Assembly: GCA_032768795.1 (NCBI GenBank) | Contig: CP136490.1 | Location: forward strand, 8,122,001-8,186,000 | Length of the DNA: 64,000 bases | Reading direction: 5' to 3' | Source of the DNA: Tremella fuciformis | Lineage: Eukaryota; Basidiomycota; Tremellomycetes; Tremellales; Tremellaceae | In this document: in pieces, positions 11,213 through 22,375 of the stretch | Position numbering within the stretch: the first letter of the stretch is position 1 | Layout: every line of letters begins with the position of its first letter | The notes under the pieces: generated by a model | Database searches by the model: none | The model's input: the letters and a program-made list of their open reading frames with translations, nothing else | What the model was told of the DNA's origin: nothing | Translations under genes and position numbers: made by a program

Positions 11213-12632
11213 TTCGACCGTGCCACTGGCGCCGGTGCGCCTTCCTTTTGGGACGTCTCAGCGGCGGCTTTGATCCGCGATTCAACGTCCTTTTCCATCC
11301 GCGTGTATGCCTCTCGAGCAAGCGTCCGATCCGACAGGACAGGGGGTAGTCAAGGCGAGTTCAGCTCAGATCCAATCTCCCACAATGGGACTCACTGGAC
11401 GACCGCGCAATCCCGGATAGTATCGCCTCCTTGCACGCCTGTCCGGTTCTCCTCCAGGGCATCAAGCTTCGCTGCGAGACCCGCCGGCTGTTTCGAGACT
11501 GCCGGCTGAAGATAGCGGACCGGTGCAGATAGTGCGAACATGACCGACTGCACCGCACGATTCGGAGACGGAGTGAGCAGCACAACTAGTGGGAAGAGCG
11601 CAATGTATCTGTGGCATCAGACACGCCTCAGCAGCAAACGAGGTGACTTACAATATCCAAAGCAGCCAGTTCTCTTCCACACCCAGTGTCGGACGGACCA
11701 CCTCGGATCTTGACCACGGCATGATCACGTTAATGCCCATGATATTGCTCTTGACGCTCTCGTCCCTCTTCTTTATAGTCCCGTCCGCTTCTGGCACCTC
11801 CTTGGACAGACCCACGCGATTGCTCGCAAGAGTATCCAGTATAAGCTGGAAGTGGTTCATGAGCAGTATCGTCTCCACACCCTTATGCCCCGCTTCCTGT
11901 AGCGAACCGGTCCGCTTTCGCTTCACGCCGTGCAAGGTCGGTATGGCGGCAGACCACGAGGGCGCAACTAACGAGACGATCCGAATGTTCCTCTCGGCGG
12001 GCTGAGCGAGCAGCTGTGGTAGCAGAGACGTCATGAGGTGGAAATGCAGCTGTTGCGTTGTCCACTCGTCGGATGACAGGGGTCGTGAGGCGTCATGCTG
12101 GGACGTTGAGGGGTCTTGCACCTCCCAGCCTGATCCCAGTACGATAGCGTCCAGGCGGCGACCGCCTTCTCCTGCTTGACCTTGCTCGACCGAAGCCCAT
12201 TTCCTCGCAAAGTCGCGGACGGCCGTCTTGGTGCGAGGTAGCGGCTCACAGTGGAGCTGTGCGAGAGGGTTGCGAATCCCCAGGCGCAAAGTATGTAGAA
12301 TTGTCAAAAGGTCGTCCGGGAGGGGGGAGGGATAAGGAGGAAGGAACAGGACCTGTGGGGGAGACGGCAATCGTAGGAGGCCTTCGAGCAGCGCGAGAAT
12401 CACTGGAGTAGGCGATGCCTGCATTCAGCCGCTGTGCAGGTCTGAGTCGTCAACAAAGAGCGAAGCCCACCACGACGATAATCATCTTTCCTGCCCATTC
12501 TCGCTCCCCGGTGGACTTTCTGCCCCCGGTGTACGCCTTGAGCGTGACAATGCCCAATACTCCGAGCGCGCCGGCGAAGAGTGTGTCCAGCGAGACATTG
12601 TCCACCGCAGACGCGAAGGAATGAATGGGCAT
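11213..12632 (-). CDS. SDR-like (Rossmann fold) fungal membrane protein
   Basis: The short first exon starts at 12632 (MPIHSFASAVDNVSLDTLF), has a hydrophobic stretch, then WAGKMIIVV. A 50-nt intron splices exactly to ASPTPVILALLEGLL, giving a Rossmann-like first beta strand but without the usual glycine-rich loop. Further SDR-like elements are LDAIVLGSGWEV, IRIVSLVAPSW, and a helix MNHFQLILDTLASNRVG followed by INVIMPWSRSEVVRP. The next exon (YIALFPLVVLLTPSPN) is hydrophobic. The C-terminus, around 11213-11390, reads as a charged helix ending in VARSKSE, but the last splice could not be closed cleanly. The pattern fits a fungus-specific SDR-like family such as DUF1776, whose activity is unknown. 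The missing TGxxxGxG-type loop suggests it may not bind NAD(P) normally. Confidence 0.55.
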
Positions 12633-12771
12633 GTCGCTAAATGAAAAGTAGATTCGACAATTCTCTGGAAAGAAGACGGGTGGACTGCTGCGGTGGAGGC
12701 TTCTTAAAAGCTCGAATGGCAAACATGGTAGCCTTTCAATGCAAACATATCATTCCTGAACAAGGACAATC

Positions 12772-14740
12772 ATGATGTCTCAGGTGAGCGGTGTTGTGGA
12801 TCCACGCTGACTACCCAGCAAACCTCCAGAATTCTGTCAAATGCCACATTGGCTAGAATAGAACAGGTTCTCTCACGATACAAGGTAGCTGGTACAGCAA
12901 TCACTGTGGTCAAGAAGATAGATGGAGAGTGGATACAGGAGAACCACTGCCATGGCACAGCCAATACTCATGGGGAGGATCCCATTACTGAGCATGTTGG
13001 TCCTGTAGAACTCCTGTAGAAGAACTCAATCCCGGTAGACTGGCTGATTGCAGTCTGTATTTGGGATTAGCTCCAATTCAAAGCTAATCACTGCTGCAGC
13101 AATTGGACTTCTGATCCATGATAAAGTGAGGACCCCAAAGGGTGATCATCTCACCTGGGACACAAAGATCAAGGACGTCTTACCAGAATTTGGGTTAGCA
13201 AGTAGAAGGGGAGCAACCCAAGATGCTGCAAACAAGGAGACAGATAACATCACAATACGACATATTCTCAGTCATACTTCAGGTCTAGACGGTCATTGCC
13301 AGGCAATCCAGTGAGTGTCTCTTTAGCGTTGGTATATGGCGGGCGGAGTAATCCTTAAAGGGGCAATTCTGCAGAGAAACTCATTCAAAATCTGAGATCC
13401 TTCGGCATCTCACACCCTCCTGGGACTAAATGGCAGTACTGTAATATAGGCTATCTTGTTGCATCCAAGATTGTAAGTACACTGTGTGAGCTTGACTTCC
13501 ACACTTTTGTGGCAAAGAGGTTGTTCGAGCCCCTGAAGATGTCTGAGACAACTTACGACTGCCGTAAAGCAAAACTCATGGGGTTGGTGGATGGTCACTT
13601 CCGGGAGGGAGTGAACTACCAAATGATACCACGCACTGACAAGATTGACCTTACTGCAATCCCACCAGAGGCACTTGGGACCCCTGTTCCATTTGGCTGG
13701 TGGGGTGAGATCAGGGATATTGTTCAAGATGGTTACATTGATGCCCTGATGTCACCTGTTGATATGGTGTGCTTTTCAGCTTTGAGACAGCTTGAAGCTC
13801 ATTGCAGGGGCGATGGCTACAGACTCTTGTTGACCCTCCAGAGGAGCTCAGAAGCTTCCTGTCAGAGGCATGCAGCAACATTGCTACACCAACTGGGCAC
13901 TCAGGTCATGAAGAGTTGGGCTCAGCAACATATGGACTGGGTGTCTATAACTTTTCCTACCGAAACCACATGGTTCATGGTCATCCTGGTGGGCTTCAAG
14001 GTGGCTCAAGCCTTGTATTGCATGACTCAAGTAGTTTTGGGATGAGTATTCTGACAAATGATGCCTATGGGATGGCACCAAGTTGGGTTTCTGCTTTTAG
14101 GATACTGGATGACTACTTGGATCTGGAACCTGCTGACTGGGAGTCACGTCTGATGACTCCTGCTCTAATCAAGGGCGAAATCTGGCCAGGTGTCCTAACA
14201 TATGTACCTGAGCGCTCTGATGACGGACCATGCGATGGCAAGCCACTCCAGGACAAGGTGGAAGCGTTGCCACCACCAAGTGTCTCGCTGGCTGGAGCTT
14301 ATTCAAACACAGTGTATGGCTCATTGGACCTCATACCGGTCCAAGAACCTGGAAGGCACCCCACACCAGCTTTGCACAGACACCTGAGGCAATCACTTTC
14401 AGGCAAGGTGCAATATGCGGTCAAAGATCCTGTCTATGTCACAGTTCTGGACAGTGCATCCAGTACTCACATTGTTTTTTCTCACAAGTCAGGATCAGTC
14501 TTTAAGTGGGCCACAGTGTGGATATACACTAAGAGGGGTGTGTCCAAAAGACCCTGTGGTCTTGCAGCTGATGCTTCTGATTTTGTCAGTGAGGTGAGTG
14601 ACTCAGGAGAGGCGGTATTCACAGAAAATGGGGTTGGTATGTTTGGGTATTGGACTTGTCCTGGGCCAATGACCTGGTGGCCAGCAACCACTACAACCAA
14701 TGTGGAGGGCGAGTGTGGGACTTTCTTCAGTAGAGTCTAG
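12772..14740 (+). CDS. Beta-lactamase-fold serine hydrolase (class C/EstB-like)
   Basis: Members of the serine beta-lactamase/D-Ala-D-Ala peptidase clan act in fungi as esterases, lactamases or amidases. The start MMSQ splices to TSRILSNATLARIEQVLSRY and VAGTAITVVKK. A second intron leads to FGISSNSKLITAAAIGLLI, whose SNSK is the SxxK nucleophile motif. DITIRHILSHTSGL is the usual next block. WQYCNIGYLVASKI supplies the YxN motif, and GVYNFSYRNHMVHGHPGG the HxG-type motif. The C-terminal third may be a lipocalin-like domain. One junction, near 13313-13374, does not close in frame with the obvious GT/AG pair, so either a weak donor is used or there is a one-base lesion. The DNA is visibly AT-richer than neighbouring genes and sits at the edge of a gene-poor stretch. 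No signal peptide is seen. Confidence 0.72.
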
Positions 14741-15411
14741 TCGCTATCTCAATGCTTGTCATCATATTTCAAGTCCTTGCTGTTGCTACTTCCACTTTGT
14801 ATTCCTGATCATGAACTCTGTCCCCTTTTCATTCTTCTGTCTTGTTGTCACTGTTATGTTTGCAAAAGTTTAGGTGTTATGACCCCACTGAGGGTCAAAC
14901 CACCAGTATATACTCAGATCACACTCATTACTCCTGATTGTGATTCTGTGCCTTTTGGCTGAACGGTTATACCCCATCAGCCCTTCCCCTGCTGTATTGC
15001 TTGATGCATTTTAGTGAATTTCAGGGGACCAGGCCAGTCGTTGACTGATAGGTGTCAGACCAGACTTATGTAAGCGGTCATAAGAGAGCCTGCAGTGCAT
15101 TCACACTGTACCAAAAGGTATTTTAACGGATCCTTACCCTAAGGAATCCGCACCGCTTATATCAGACTCGTGTCAGTTTCCTGGCACGAGACCCTCTCTG
15201 TCAAAATGGCCACACCCTTGACAACCTACGCATGTGACCGACACCTCTCACATGGCCAACATGTGTCCTACCTTGGGCTGGAAAGCCTTGACAAGAGAGT
15301 AGACGTTGGATGAACACGCGACAATGGGAAGCAGGCGCAGAGTCATATACGATGCCCCAGGCGCCTGTTGTAGTTCTTCAGCACTCTGTCACGACCCAAC
15401 AAGCTGCTTAG

Positions 15412-15540
15412 AGCGACAAAAGCACAGCTCCTATGTGTCATGCATGACACATTGCCAAGGTAGTGTCAGGAAACCGACACGGCATCCTGACCACGAGACT
15501 ACCACGAGGCAATTTCCGACGGAAACATCCAAAGGATCCT
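15412..15540 (+). repeat. Left arm of a long inverted repeat
   Basis: The core at 15465-15540 (TGTCAGGAAACCGACACGGC... to AAGGATCCT) is repeated almost exactly in inverse orientation at 16234-16308. Weaker similarity continues outward to about 15412. Arms of 75-130 bases separated by about 700 bases suggest terminal inverted repeats of a small non-autonomous DNA element. No target-site duplication could be confirmed. Confidence 0.6.
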
Positions 15541-16233
15541 GTCAGACCTGTACCCGGTGACCTGTTTTAGATCCAACTAAAGCTCACCTAAATCAATCTA
15601 TCGGTTCAAGCTGCTAACTATCAACGACTATTCGTAACAGATAGTAACAAACAAGAGTAGAGTGGAACCAAGCTGGGTGAGGAGCGATCAAGACTCACTT
15701 CACTTATCTATCTCTCGTCACTGGTACGGTCGATTCTCTAAGTAGACGTTCTATCTAGAGGACTAGTTAACTAGATTGCTGAGGACTTCCTCTGCGATCT
15801 TCCTTCTTAAGTATCCGCTTACTCTCGCTCGCTCTCTCTCTGATCCTTCTAGCATCATCCTTCGTGGATCGTTCCATCGTTCTCCTAGTCGTTTCTACTC
15901 GTTCCCAATACTCTCTAGTATTCTCTCGTCGTCTCTCTTCTTTTCTATCGTCTTCTCTCCGCGCTGGCTTGCATCTAATCTCTTTGCGTGCCCGACGTCG
16001 TCCTTATCGTCCTTGGTCTCCGTCCCGTGGCCCTGACTGTGAGATAACTCTATCCTCCGCTATCGTGGACCTGACTCTTGTCCTTGCATGCGTTCCTATC
16101 TCAACTCGGCCGATGGAAGACTGTGATGTATCCTTCTATCGTTCTCTAGGTTGTTCCAGCGCCTTCAAGAGCAAGTTGTAGTTGTTTGTGACTAATAGTG
16201 ACGGTTCTACCGTACTCACGTTCTTCGGTTTGT

Positions 16234-16360
16234 AGGATCCTTGGATGTTTCTGTCGGAAGTTGCCTCGTGGTAGTCTCGTGGTCAGGATGCCGTGTCGGT
16301 TTCCTGACAACCGGCCTGGCCCCGTGACATGACACGAGGTGTATCCTTTGGTCTGACGGG
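16234..16360 (-). repeat. Right arm of the long inverted repeat
   Basis: The reverse complement of 16234-16308 matches 15465-15540 with only a few substitutions and one indel. Looser matching extends to about 16360 through a shared GTGTCATG segment. The arms flank a gene-free CT-rich centre. Confidence 0.6.
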
Positions 16361-17028
16361 CGCGGCAATACCTCATGGGTCCGGTCTTGGCAAGTCGCGG
16401 CAAGCCTCCGTGAGCGCCAACAAGTGGCCAACTCATGTGCCTTTGGGTTGGTCTTGCTGCTGCTTTGGTGTCATTTGTGACACTAAGCTCGGCAAGCCTG
16501 GGTGAATTCTTCTGTTGAAGACCTGTTGCCCGCTCTGAACTTGCAATGAGTGATGAAGAGCGACAGGGGGCAACATTCTACAAGGTTGTTTAAACACGGC
16601 ATTATGAGCAGAGTTTCACCAAGTTGAGTTTGTAGCATGCTGTTGCCTTGTCAAGGCTTGGTAAACTCGTCGAGGTTTGTCAATTCTCATCAAGTTTGCT
16701 CGGAGATTTGAGCGTATCCTCCTAATTCCAATAGTATTTGCTACAATGACAGGCTACAGTCTTGGACCTGAGTCTACAGATGACTATGCACCTGATTACA
16801 AACCTTTTGTCACATAGTAAATAACCTCTATGTGGCGTCCATCTATCGGTTTGCTGTATGTCTTGGTCTGTCAATCACGCAAGACAGAGGCTTTGTAGTG
16901 TGAGCAACATGGTATGATAAGGTGTGCATTGGGACACTATTATAATGCAAGTATCAAAAGCTGGCTTAACCAATGCTGCTCCAGTAGGGTTGGGTCACTG
17001 GCAATGGGTGGAAATGCCTTGAGCATGA

Positions 17029-18153
17029 TCAACAGTCAGAGACCGGGTCAAAAGCATTTCTTAGTTTGGGTGCATACTCCAACGTGCCTGTCCATTGGAC
17101 AGGGGATCTTGGCATGACCTGCTTTGCAGTTACCGGTTGTATTGGACAGCCTTGTGCACTTGTCGTCAAAGCTTCAGCCAATCTCTCCCAACTTATGAGC
17201 TTTGCAATGTCACTGTTTGGAGCCTTTAAGATCTGCTCTATTGTCAGTTCGGAACAGTTGGACGCGGTCTCGGGATCCATCTCCAAGTCTTTGAGACTCT
17301 TTAGCACGCCTTTATACCACGCCCATAGGGTTTTACCACAAAAATGCTCTCGCACCTTACGCCTGTGATATCGTGTCGGGTCATCTTTTGGCTCTGTTGA
17401 GTGGTCAGCATCATCCTGGCACAAGTGGCCAGTGAATTTGACAGTAAGATTATTGGCTGCCCAATCTTGTGTAGAAGCTCGGTGGAGTCTGACCAGAGCG
17501 CTGAATCCATCTATGTTCTGGTGGAACTCCCCCTTCTTGCCGTATATGTATAGTTTGGCCTTATCAGGATGGCCTTTGGGCTGCGCAGATTTTGAATGGC
17601 AGATGTTACTGTAAATCTTCACAGCCTTGGAGTCATCATAGCTTTTGCTTACGGTCTGCATCCCCCTTGAAGCCTTTCCAGATCCCTTACTTGATCCTTG
17701 CAATGCTGATTTGCTCGCTGGTCCTTGCACCTCCTGCTGGCAATGGGGTTGCCTCGACTCCCTGGTGAGATGACCCTGTGTAGAAAACTGTTGGGGCTGG
17801 TTCATGAGGGTCATGCGCTCCTGCTGAAGTAGCCCCAGGTCCGGGTAGGCCAAGCTCTGTGGGTTTTCCCAAGGGCCGGTGTATGTAGAGGGATTGGTCA
17901 TTGTCATTTGACTATTTTCTTGTTGCAAGTCAAAGTTGATAGTGCTGCTTGCAAATTGGGATGGCAAGAACCGACTCTCTTCTCCTTGGACGGCATTAAT
18001 GAGCCACCAGCTGTCATAATCCGCATTGGCATTCAAGGGCGTGGATGAATCATCCTCTGAACTCTGCATGCTGGATGACTTCACTTCTAGGGCGGATGTA
18101 GGGTTCAAAAGGTTGGTCTGAGATGCCTTCAAGCTATGCAATAGAGGAGGCAC
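17029..18153 (-). CDS. Orphan open reading frame, 374 codons
   Basis: I do not recognise this protein. It is a single uninterrupted frame. The N-terminal half is Gln/Ser/Asn-rich and looks disordered (DLQQENSQMTMTNPSTY, KGSGKASRGMQTVSKSY). The C-terminal half is better folded, with AKLYIYGKKGEFHQNID, LHRASTQDWAANNLTVKF, a Cys/His-containing piece (FTGHLCQDDADH) and ELTIEQILKAPNSDIAKL. An additional 5' exon could lie around 18183-18497. Its base composition matches the beta-lactamase island, not the core genes. There is no signal peptide or membrane span. It could be a lineage-specific gene or part of a decayed mobile element. Confidence 0.45.
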   Translation of the reverse strand: MPPLLHSLKASQTNLLNPTSALEVKSSSMQSSEDDSSTPLNANADYDSWWLINAVQGEESRFLPSQFASSTINFDLQQENSQMTMTNPSTYTGPWENPQSLAYPDLGLLQQERMTLMNQPQQFSTQGHLTRESRQPHCQQEVQGPASKSALQGSSKGSGKASRGMQTVSKSYDDSKAVKIYSNICHSKSAQPKGHPDKAKLYIYGKKGEFHQNIDGFSALVRLHRASTQDWAANNLTVKFTGHLCQDDADHSTEPKDDPTRYHRRKVREHFCGKTLWAWYKGVLKSLKDLEMDPETASNCSELTIEQILKAPNSDIAKLISWERLAEALTTSAQGCPIQPVTAKQVMPRSPVQWTGTLEYAPKLRNAFDPVSDC

Positions 18154-19773
18154 CCTGGTTCAGGTAAGCAGCCTATTCCTTGTCAATTGTACAGTAATCT
18201 TGTAAACAAGAATGCAGTCTGCAAATACGGTTTGGGGGGCTTCTGCAAGGGTGCTTCTGGGTTATAAGGCAAACAGTGATGAGACTGGGCAAAGGAGGCA
18301 ATGCTGTGCACAGGATAAAGGGTGGTTTGGGTACTGAATGGAACAGCTTTGAGGCTATGCTGCAAATCCAACTTCACAAAGGATGGTCCTCCTTTCCATG
18401 TTGTGAGCATCGGCCATGATCTCAAGCGGGAAGGCGCTTCCCTTGGGATAAGCGAGTACATCAGATTAGCCAGCAGCTTTGTGAGCCTGGGCCTCATTGG
18501 GCCTCACTCCTTTTGTCACATTGGCCACGCCGCTGTGATTGCCAACGCATTCCTGCAACCCTTGTCCCAGCCCAGCCCGCCTGTCAGACATGTGAGAGCA
18601 TTGTCAATGCTCAAGTACTTTTGACAAGCCTCAAGTAGCCTTGACAACTTTGGAGCTTGAGCCTTGTCTGTCGCAATGCTTTGCTCTCCCATTGGCAGAG
18701 GCCCTCTTGCACAATATCAGAATCAGGAATAAAGGATAATGGGGTAAAAACGAGGGTGTCGGGGTCTCGAGGTTGGATCCTCGTTGAGGCAACAAGGTCG
18801 TTGAGGTAACAAGGTCGTTTATGATACAGTGTGAGTGCAACTCAGCCACACTGTGTGCCAACGGAGAGAGTGAGATTGTCGAAGCTTGCTCTTAATCCTT
18901 CCAAACTATGACTTGCTGTCCAACTGATCAATACCCAGGACATATCTCTATTGATAAGTCCCTATCGTTAAACCGTCTCATTCGCCCCTGTCTCCATTTG
19001 TTTAGTCTAGGTCTGGTGGGGACAGGCCTGTGATATTCTTTGTAGTCTGCCTGCTCTGTCCGTTGCTTGGCTTGCCAGCAACACCAAGTACCATGCCGAG
19101 TTCCCCACTGCGTCTTCTTGACTTGCCTACGCTTGTCAAGCGAACCCAGCTCCTCGCCAAGTACAATGAGCCCCTCGCCGTATCCTCGCACTCAACCCGT
19201 TCACCCCTTTCGCCTTGTCGAGCTCGGAGACCGAGGTCCCCGCCGATCTTCTCGCTCAGCTCCGCTCAGCTCGTCCAGATTGCCTTGCCTTGCCCTGTCT
19301 AGCCTTGTCTTGCCTTGCCCTGCCTTGTCTAGCCTCACCTTGCCTTGCGGTGCCTCGCTTTGCCGAGACTCTGCACCCGCGACGACTCTGCCTTCACATC
19401 CTGTCCTGCGGCTCGCGTTGGCTTGCAGAAGTCGAATAATCTTGGTCATTCAATGACGGGCCCTCGTTAAGGGACGGACGGACAGGTGGGGTAAGGAGCA
19501 ATCAAGTGTCAATAGTCAGTGAACAGGTCGATCATGGAATGCAATCTCGCAACCGCCATGCTCAGGTCGTCTTCAGCGGATCAATGAAAAGGGAACTACG
19601 GGTCTGCAAACAGTCAAATGGTCCGCAGATGCGTGCACATGCCATGCATCGATGGAGTGTGAGGCAGAGCCCAGGTGTTGCGGCCAATGGCAATATTGAT
19701 ACAATGCAGGAGCAGCTTGTGCGGAATGCGAGGTGATTGTCGGGTCCCTGATCAAGAGGGCGGTCAACTGGAA
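18154..19773. other. Gene-poor stretch with simple repeats
   Basis: No convincing gene is seen apart from a possible upstream exon for the orphan ORF. At about 18780-18820 a 17-base unit (CGTTGAGGCAACAAGGT) is repeated twice in tandem. At about 19280-19370 there is a degenerate pentanucleotide array. The region ends at the stop of the ETF-QO gene. Confidence 0.4.
19280..19370 (+). repeat. Degenerate (TTGCC)n pentanucleotide microsatellite
   Basis: Repeated units TTGCC, TTGTC and CTAGCC follow each other for about 90 bases. The array is imperfect and lies in non-coding DNA. Short frames on both strands here (runs of ALPC/LSLP) are products of the repeat, not genes. Confidence 0.7.
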
Positions 19774-21991
19774 TTAGGTGAGTGCTGAATGTCAGTCTTG
19801 GGCGGCAATATGCGGCCAAAGGCTTACCGTACTTCGGACCACCGCCTCCTTCGGGGACTGTGAGTCAGCACCATTCTAAATCGGCCGCTAACGCCAATGC
19901 TCACCGGTCCATGTGATATCTTGAGTCGGTACCTTTATTGAACATGTCTTGCACTATGGCAGTCAGCGAGGGATCGAAGAGGGTCGTATGGTATACTCAC
20001 GTGAATGCAGTTTTGCGAATTAATGACAAACTTCTTCCCAGCTGCATCCACTTCCCCTCCTTCGGCGTCCGCATACTCGTACACTGCGGCAGGGCATGCG
20101 TTGCCAAGCAGACCCGCGTACTCGGTCACATTGGCCTCGGTATGTCTTGCACGTGCCCCCTTCTCCTCAGGCAACCGCAGATGGACAGGCTGATTCTCGG
20201 CGTGATTTGTACCAGTCAATGATACCGAGGTGAGGATGTCGAAGGAGAGTTTCCCGTCTGGTTGAGGGTAATCGATGGGCTTGACCTCGCTGAAGATGAG
20301 CTTGCTGCTACATGAGCGCCAGTCCAAGCCCACCTTGACTTCTTGGTGGCCGCCGAGTCTTCCACCTTATTGTGAAACGTCCAGGGCACTCGTCCTTTGA
20401 GGATCAAGCTGTCCACCCCACTGTATGCGATACCTCCCCATAGGCCCAGCGGGTTGTGGAAAGAAGGTCGAAGGTTGCGAACTTCGTTGAGTTCTTTCCA
20501 GATGAACGAATCCTTCACTGCTTGCTCATAAGCCGACATGTCGAGCACGTCCTCTGAACTTGTTTCTTCGGCCTCGACTGCGCTTTCTGATGCGGGGTGA
20601 AGAGCAGCATATGCTGTTTCGGCAGCTAGCATGCCGGACTTCATTGCATTGTGCGTGCCTTTGATCTATTCGTCAGACCGTGGATTTCACAATGCAATAG
20701 ACGAAATGACCGACCTTCGGTACGTTGAGGAAGCCTGCCGAACATCCGATCAAAGCACCTCCGGGGAAGTGCAATTTTGGTATTGACTGCAAGCCTCCCT
20801 CGTTCAATGCTCTAGCGCCATATGCTAGACGCTCGCCGTCCTTGAGAATGTTGGCGAAAAACGGATGATGCTTCATGCGCTGCACGTCGGCTGGGATCCG
20901 GGTAAACTGCTCCGAAGAGGCTCACCTGAAATTCCTTGTACGGCGAGAGATGTGGGTTCTGGTAATCCAAGCCAATCACCAAACCCAGGCTGACCATGTT
21001 GTCCTCCATGTGGTAGAGCCAGCTACCCCCGTACGTCTTGTAATCCAGTGGCCAGCCCAGGGTGTGAACGATCTTGCCCGGCTCATATACCTCGTCCCGT
21101 ACTCGCCATACCTCCTTGATGCCCAAGCCGTATGTCTGCGGATCTACGCCATCGCGAAGGTTGAACCGCTTCTGCAACTCCTTTGACAGACTGCCATGTG
21201 CGCCCTCGGCGATCAAGGTGACCTTTGCGTGAAACTCCATGCCTGGCTCGTAGGAGTCTTTTGGTTGGCCGTTCTTGTCGAGACCCACGTCGCCGGTACA
21301 CACGCCCTTGACACCCTTGCCGTCTTCCGTGTAGAGCACCCGTGCGCCGGCAAAACCCGGATATACCTCTACGCCGGCGGCTTCCGCTTGCTCGCCGAGC
21401 CAAGCCGTGAATCGGGAGAGGGAGACAATGTAGTTGCCCTTGTTGTTCATCTGAGGCGGGTGAGGCATGGGAAACGAGGACGAGGCGGTGAGGAAGCGCA
21501 TTGCATCGGACGTCGCTGGCTGGTTGAGCGGCGCACCCAGCTCTTTCCAGTCGGGTAGAAGCTCGTCGAGTGCGCGAGTTTCGATGACGGCGCCAGAGAG
21601 GATATGTGCGCCTGCAGTTTGAGCCGATGCAACCGAGCATACCGCAAAGAGGCCACCCACCGACTTCAGCGCCCTTCTCTAGCACGACCACTCGAACCTC
21701 GTTGCCCTTCTCCTGCTCTAGCTGTTTGAGCCGAATCGCCGCGCTGAGTCCAGCCGGTCCCCCTCCGACGATGCATACGTCCACTTCGTCTGTAGCGCGT
21801 TCGACTGACAACGGGTCGAACACCTCTTCATTTGCTTCTTGTGGTTCTGCATCGTGATCCGAGACTGTGGCATAGCCTCTCGAGCTGAGAATCGAGCGCG
21901 AGGATGATACCCATGCTCTCGGCGGCAAAGGTCGGGTGATGGCAAATACGGCTCGGGAAGAGGCGGTTAAGCGGCGAGGTAGGGCCGACAT
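19774..21991 (-). CDS. Electron transfer flavoprotein-ubiquinone oxidoreductase (ETF-QO), mitochondrial
   Basis: ETF-QO passes electrons from acyl-CoA and amino-acid dehydrogenases, through ETF, to ubiquinone at the inner mitochondrial membrane. The ATG at 21991 starts a basic, Ser/Arg-rich presequence. The FAD-binding motif is [19 protein letters not shown]. Later blocks include [50 protein letters not shown] and [19 protein letters not shown]. The 4Fe-4S ligands are visible near the end: [10 protein letters not shown] and, across an intron, [20 protein letters not shown] last intron places the C-terminus as [13 protein letters not shown] with a TAA at 19774-19776, close to the usual GGGP(K/A)Y ending. 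At least six short introns close in frame. It diverges from COA3, another respiratory gene, 384 bases away. Confidence 0.92.
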
Positions 21992-22375
21992 GATGACGCT
22001 GATGCTGTTTCGTGCAGCTCAATCGGTGATGACGGCGATGAGGTCTGTCCTCTGCGCAGGAGGTGTTGATATACAAACAGATGCGATGTGAATGGACGGA
22101 CGGATCAAGACGATGGCTTTTTACGAGTTACCCAGAATCGGAGACCGGTGGCCGGAACACAAAGTCGAGAAACGAAATGATCGGAGAACGGAACAAGAGC
22201 GAGCCAATACCGGAGCTCAACGGCCAATCGAATTGCCCATCATTGGCATCTAGAACCGAGATCGTACCTGGCTCATGCCTAATGTGCCGTGCATTGCCGC
22301 GCTTACATAGGCATGCTAGTCCAATGACTTCCGCAACGTTCCACTGACCGTGTTCTGTCGCCACCAACTAACGAG
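21992..22375. promoter_or_regulatory. Shared divergent promoter of ETF-QO and COA3
   Basis: 384 bases separate two mitochondrial genes transcribed outward. The arrangement would allow joint regulation of respiratory functions. No specific factor site was identified by eye. Confidence 0.45.

Larger units (their letters stand above)
14741..17028. other. Gene-poor accessory stretch
   Basis: This stretch of about 2.3 kb shows no credible coding region on either strand. It contains an imperfect short palindrome at about 15129-15152 (CGGATCCTTA/TAAGGAATCCG), a long inverted repeat pair (15412-15540 and 16234-16360), and between those arms a strand strongly biased to C and T at about 15770-16030. 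Base composition resembles the neighbouring beta-lactamase gene rather than the GC-rich core genes. It looks like degraded mobile-element DNA. Confidence 0.45.

Noticed and set aside
14987..16500. Solo LTR of a retrotransposon
   Set aside because: The repeated segments are inverse, not direct, and no TG...CA termini, primer-binding site or reverse-transcriptase remnants could be found.
19030..19456. Short frames with runs of LPC/ALPC on both strands
   Set aside because: They arise from the TTGCC pentanucleotide repeat and have no conserved features.
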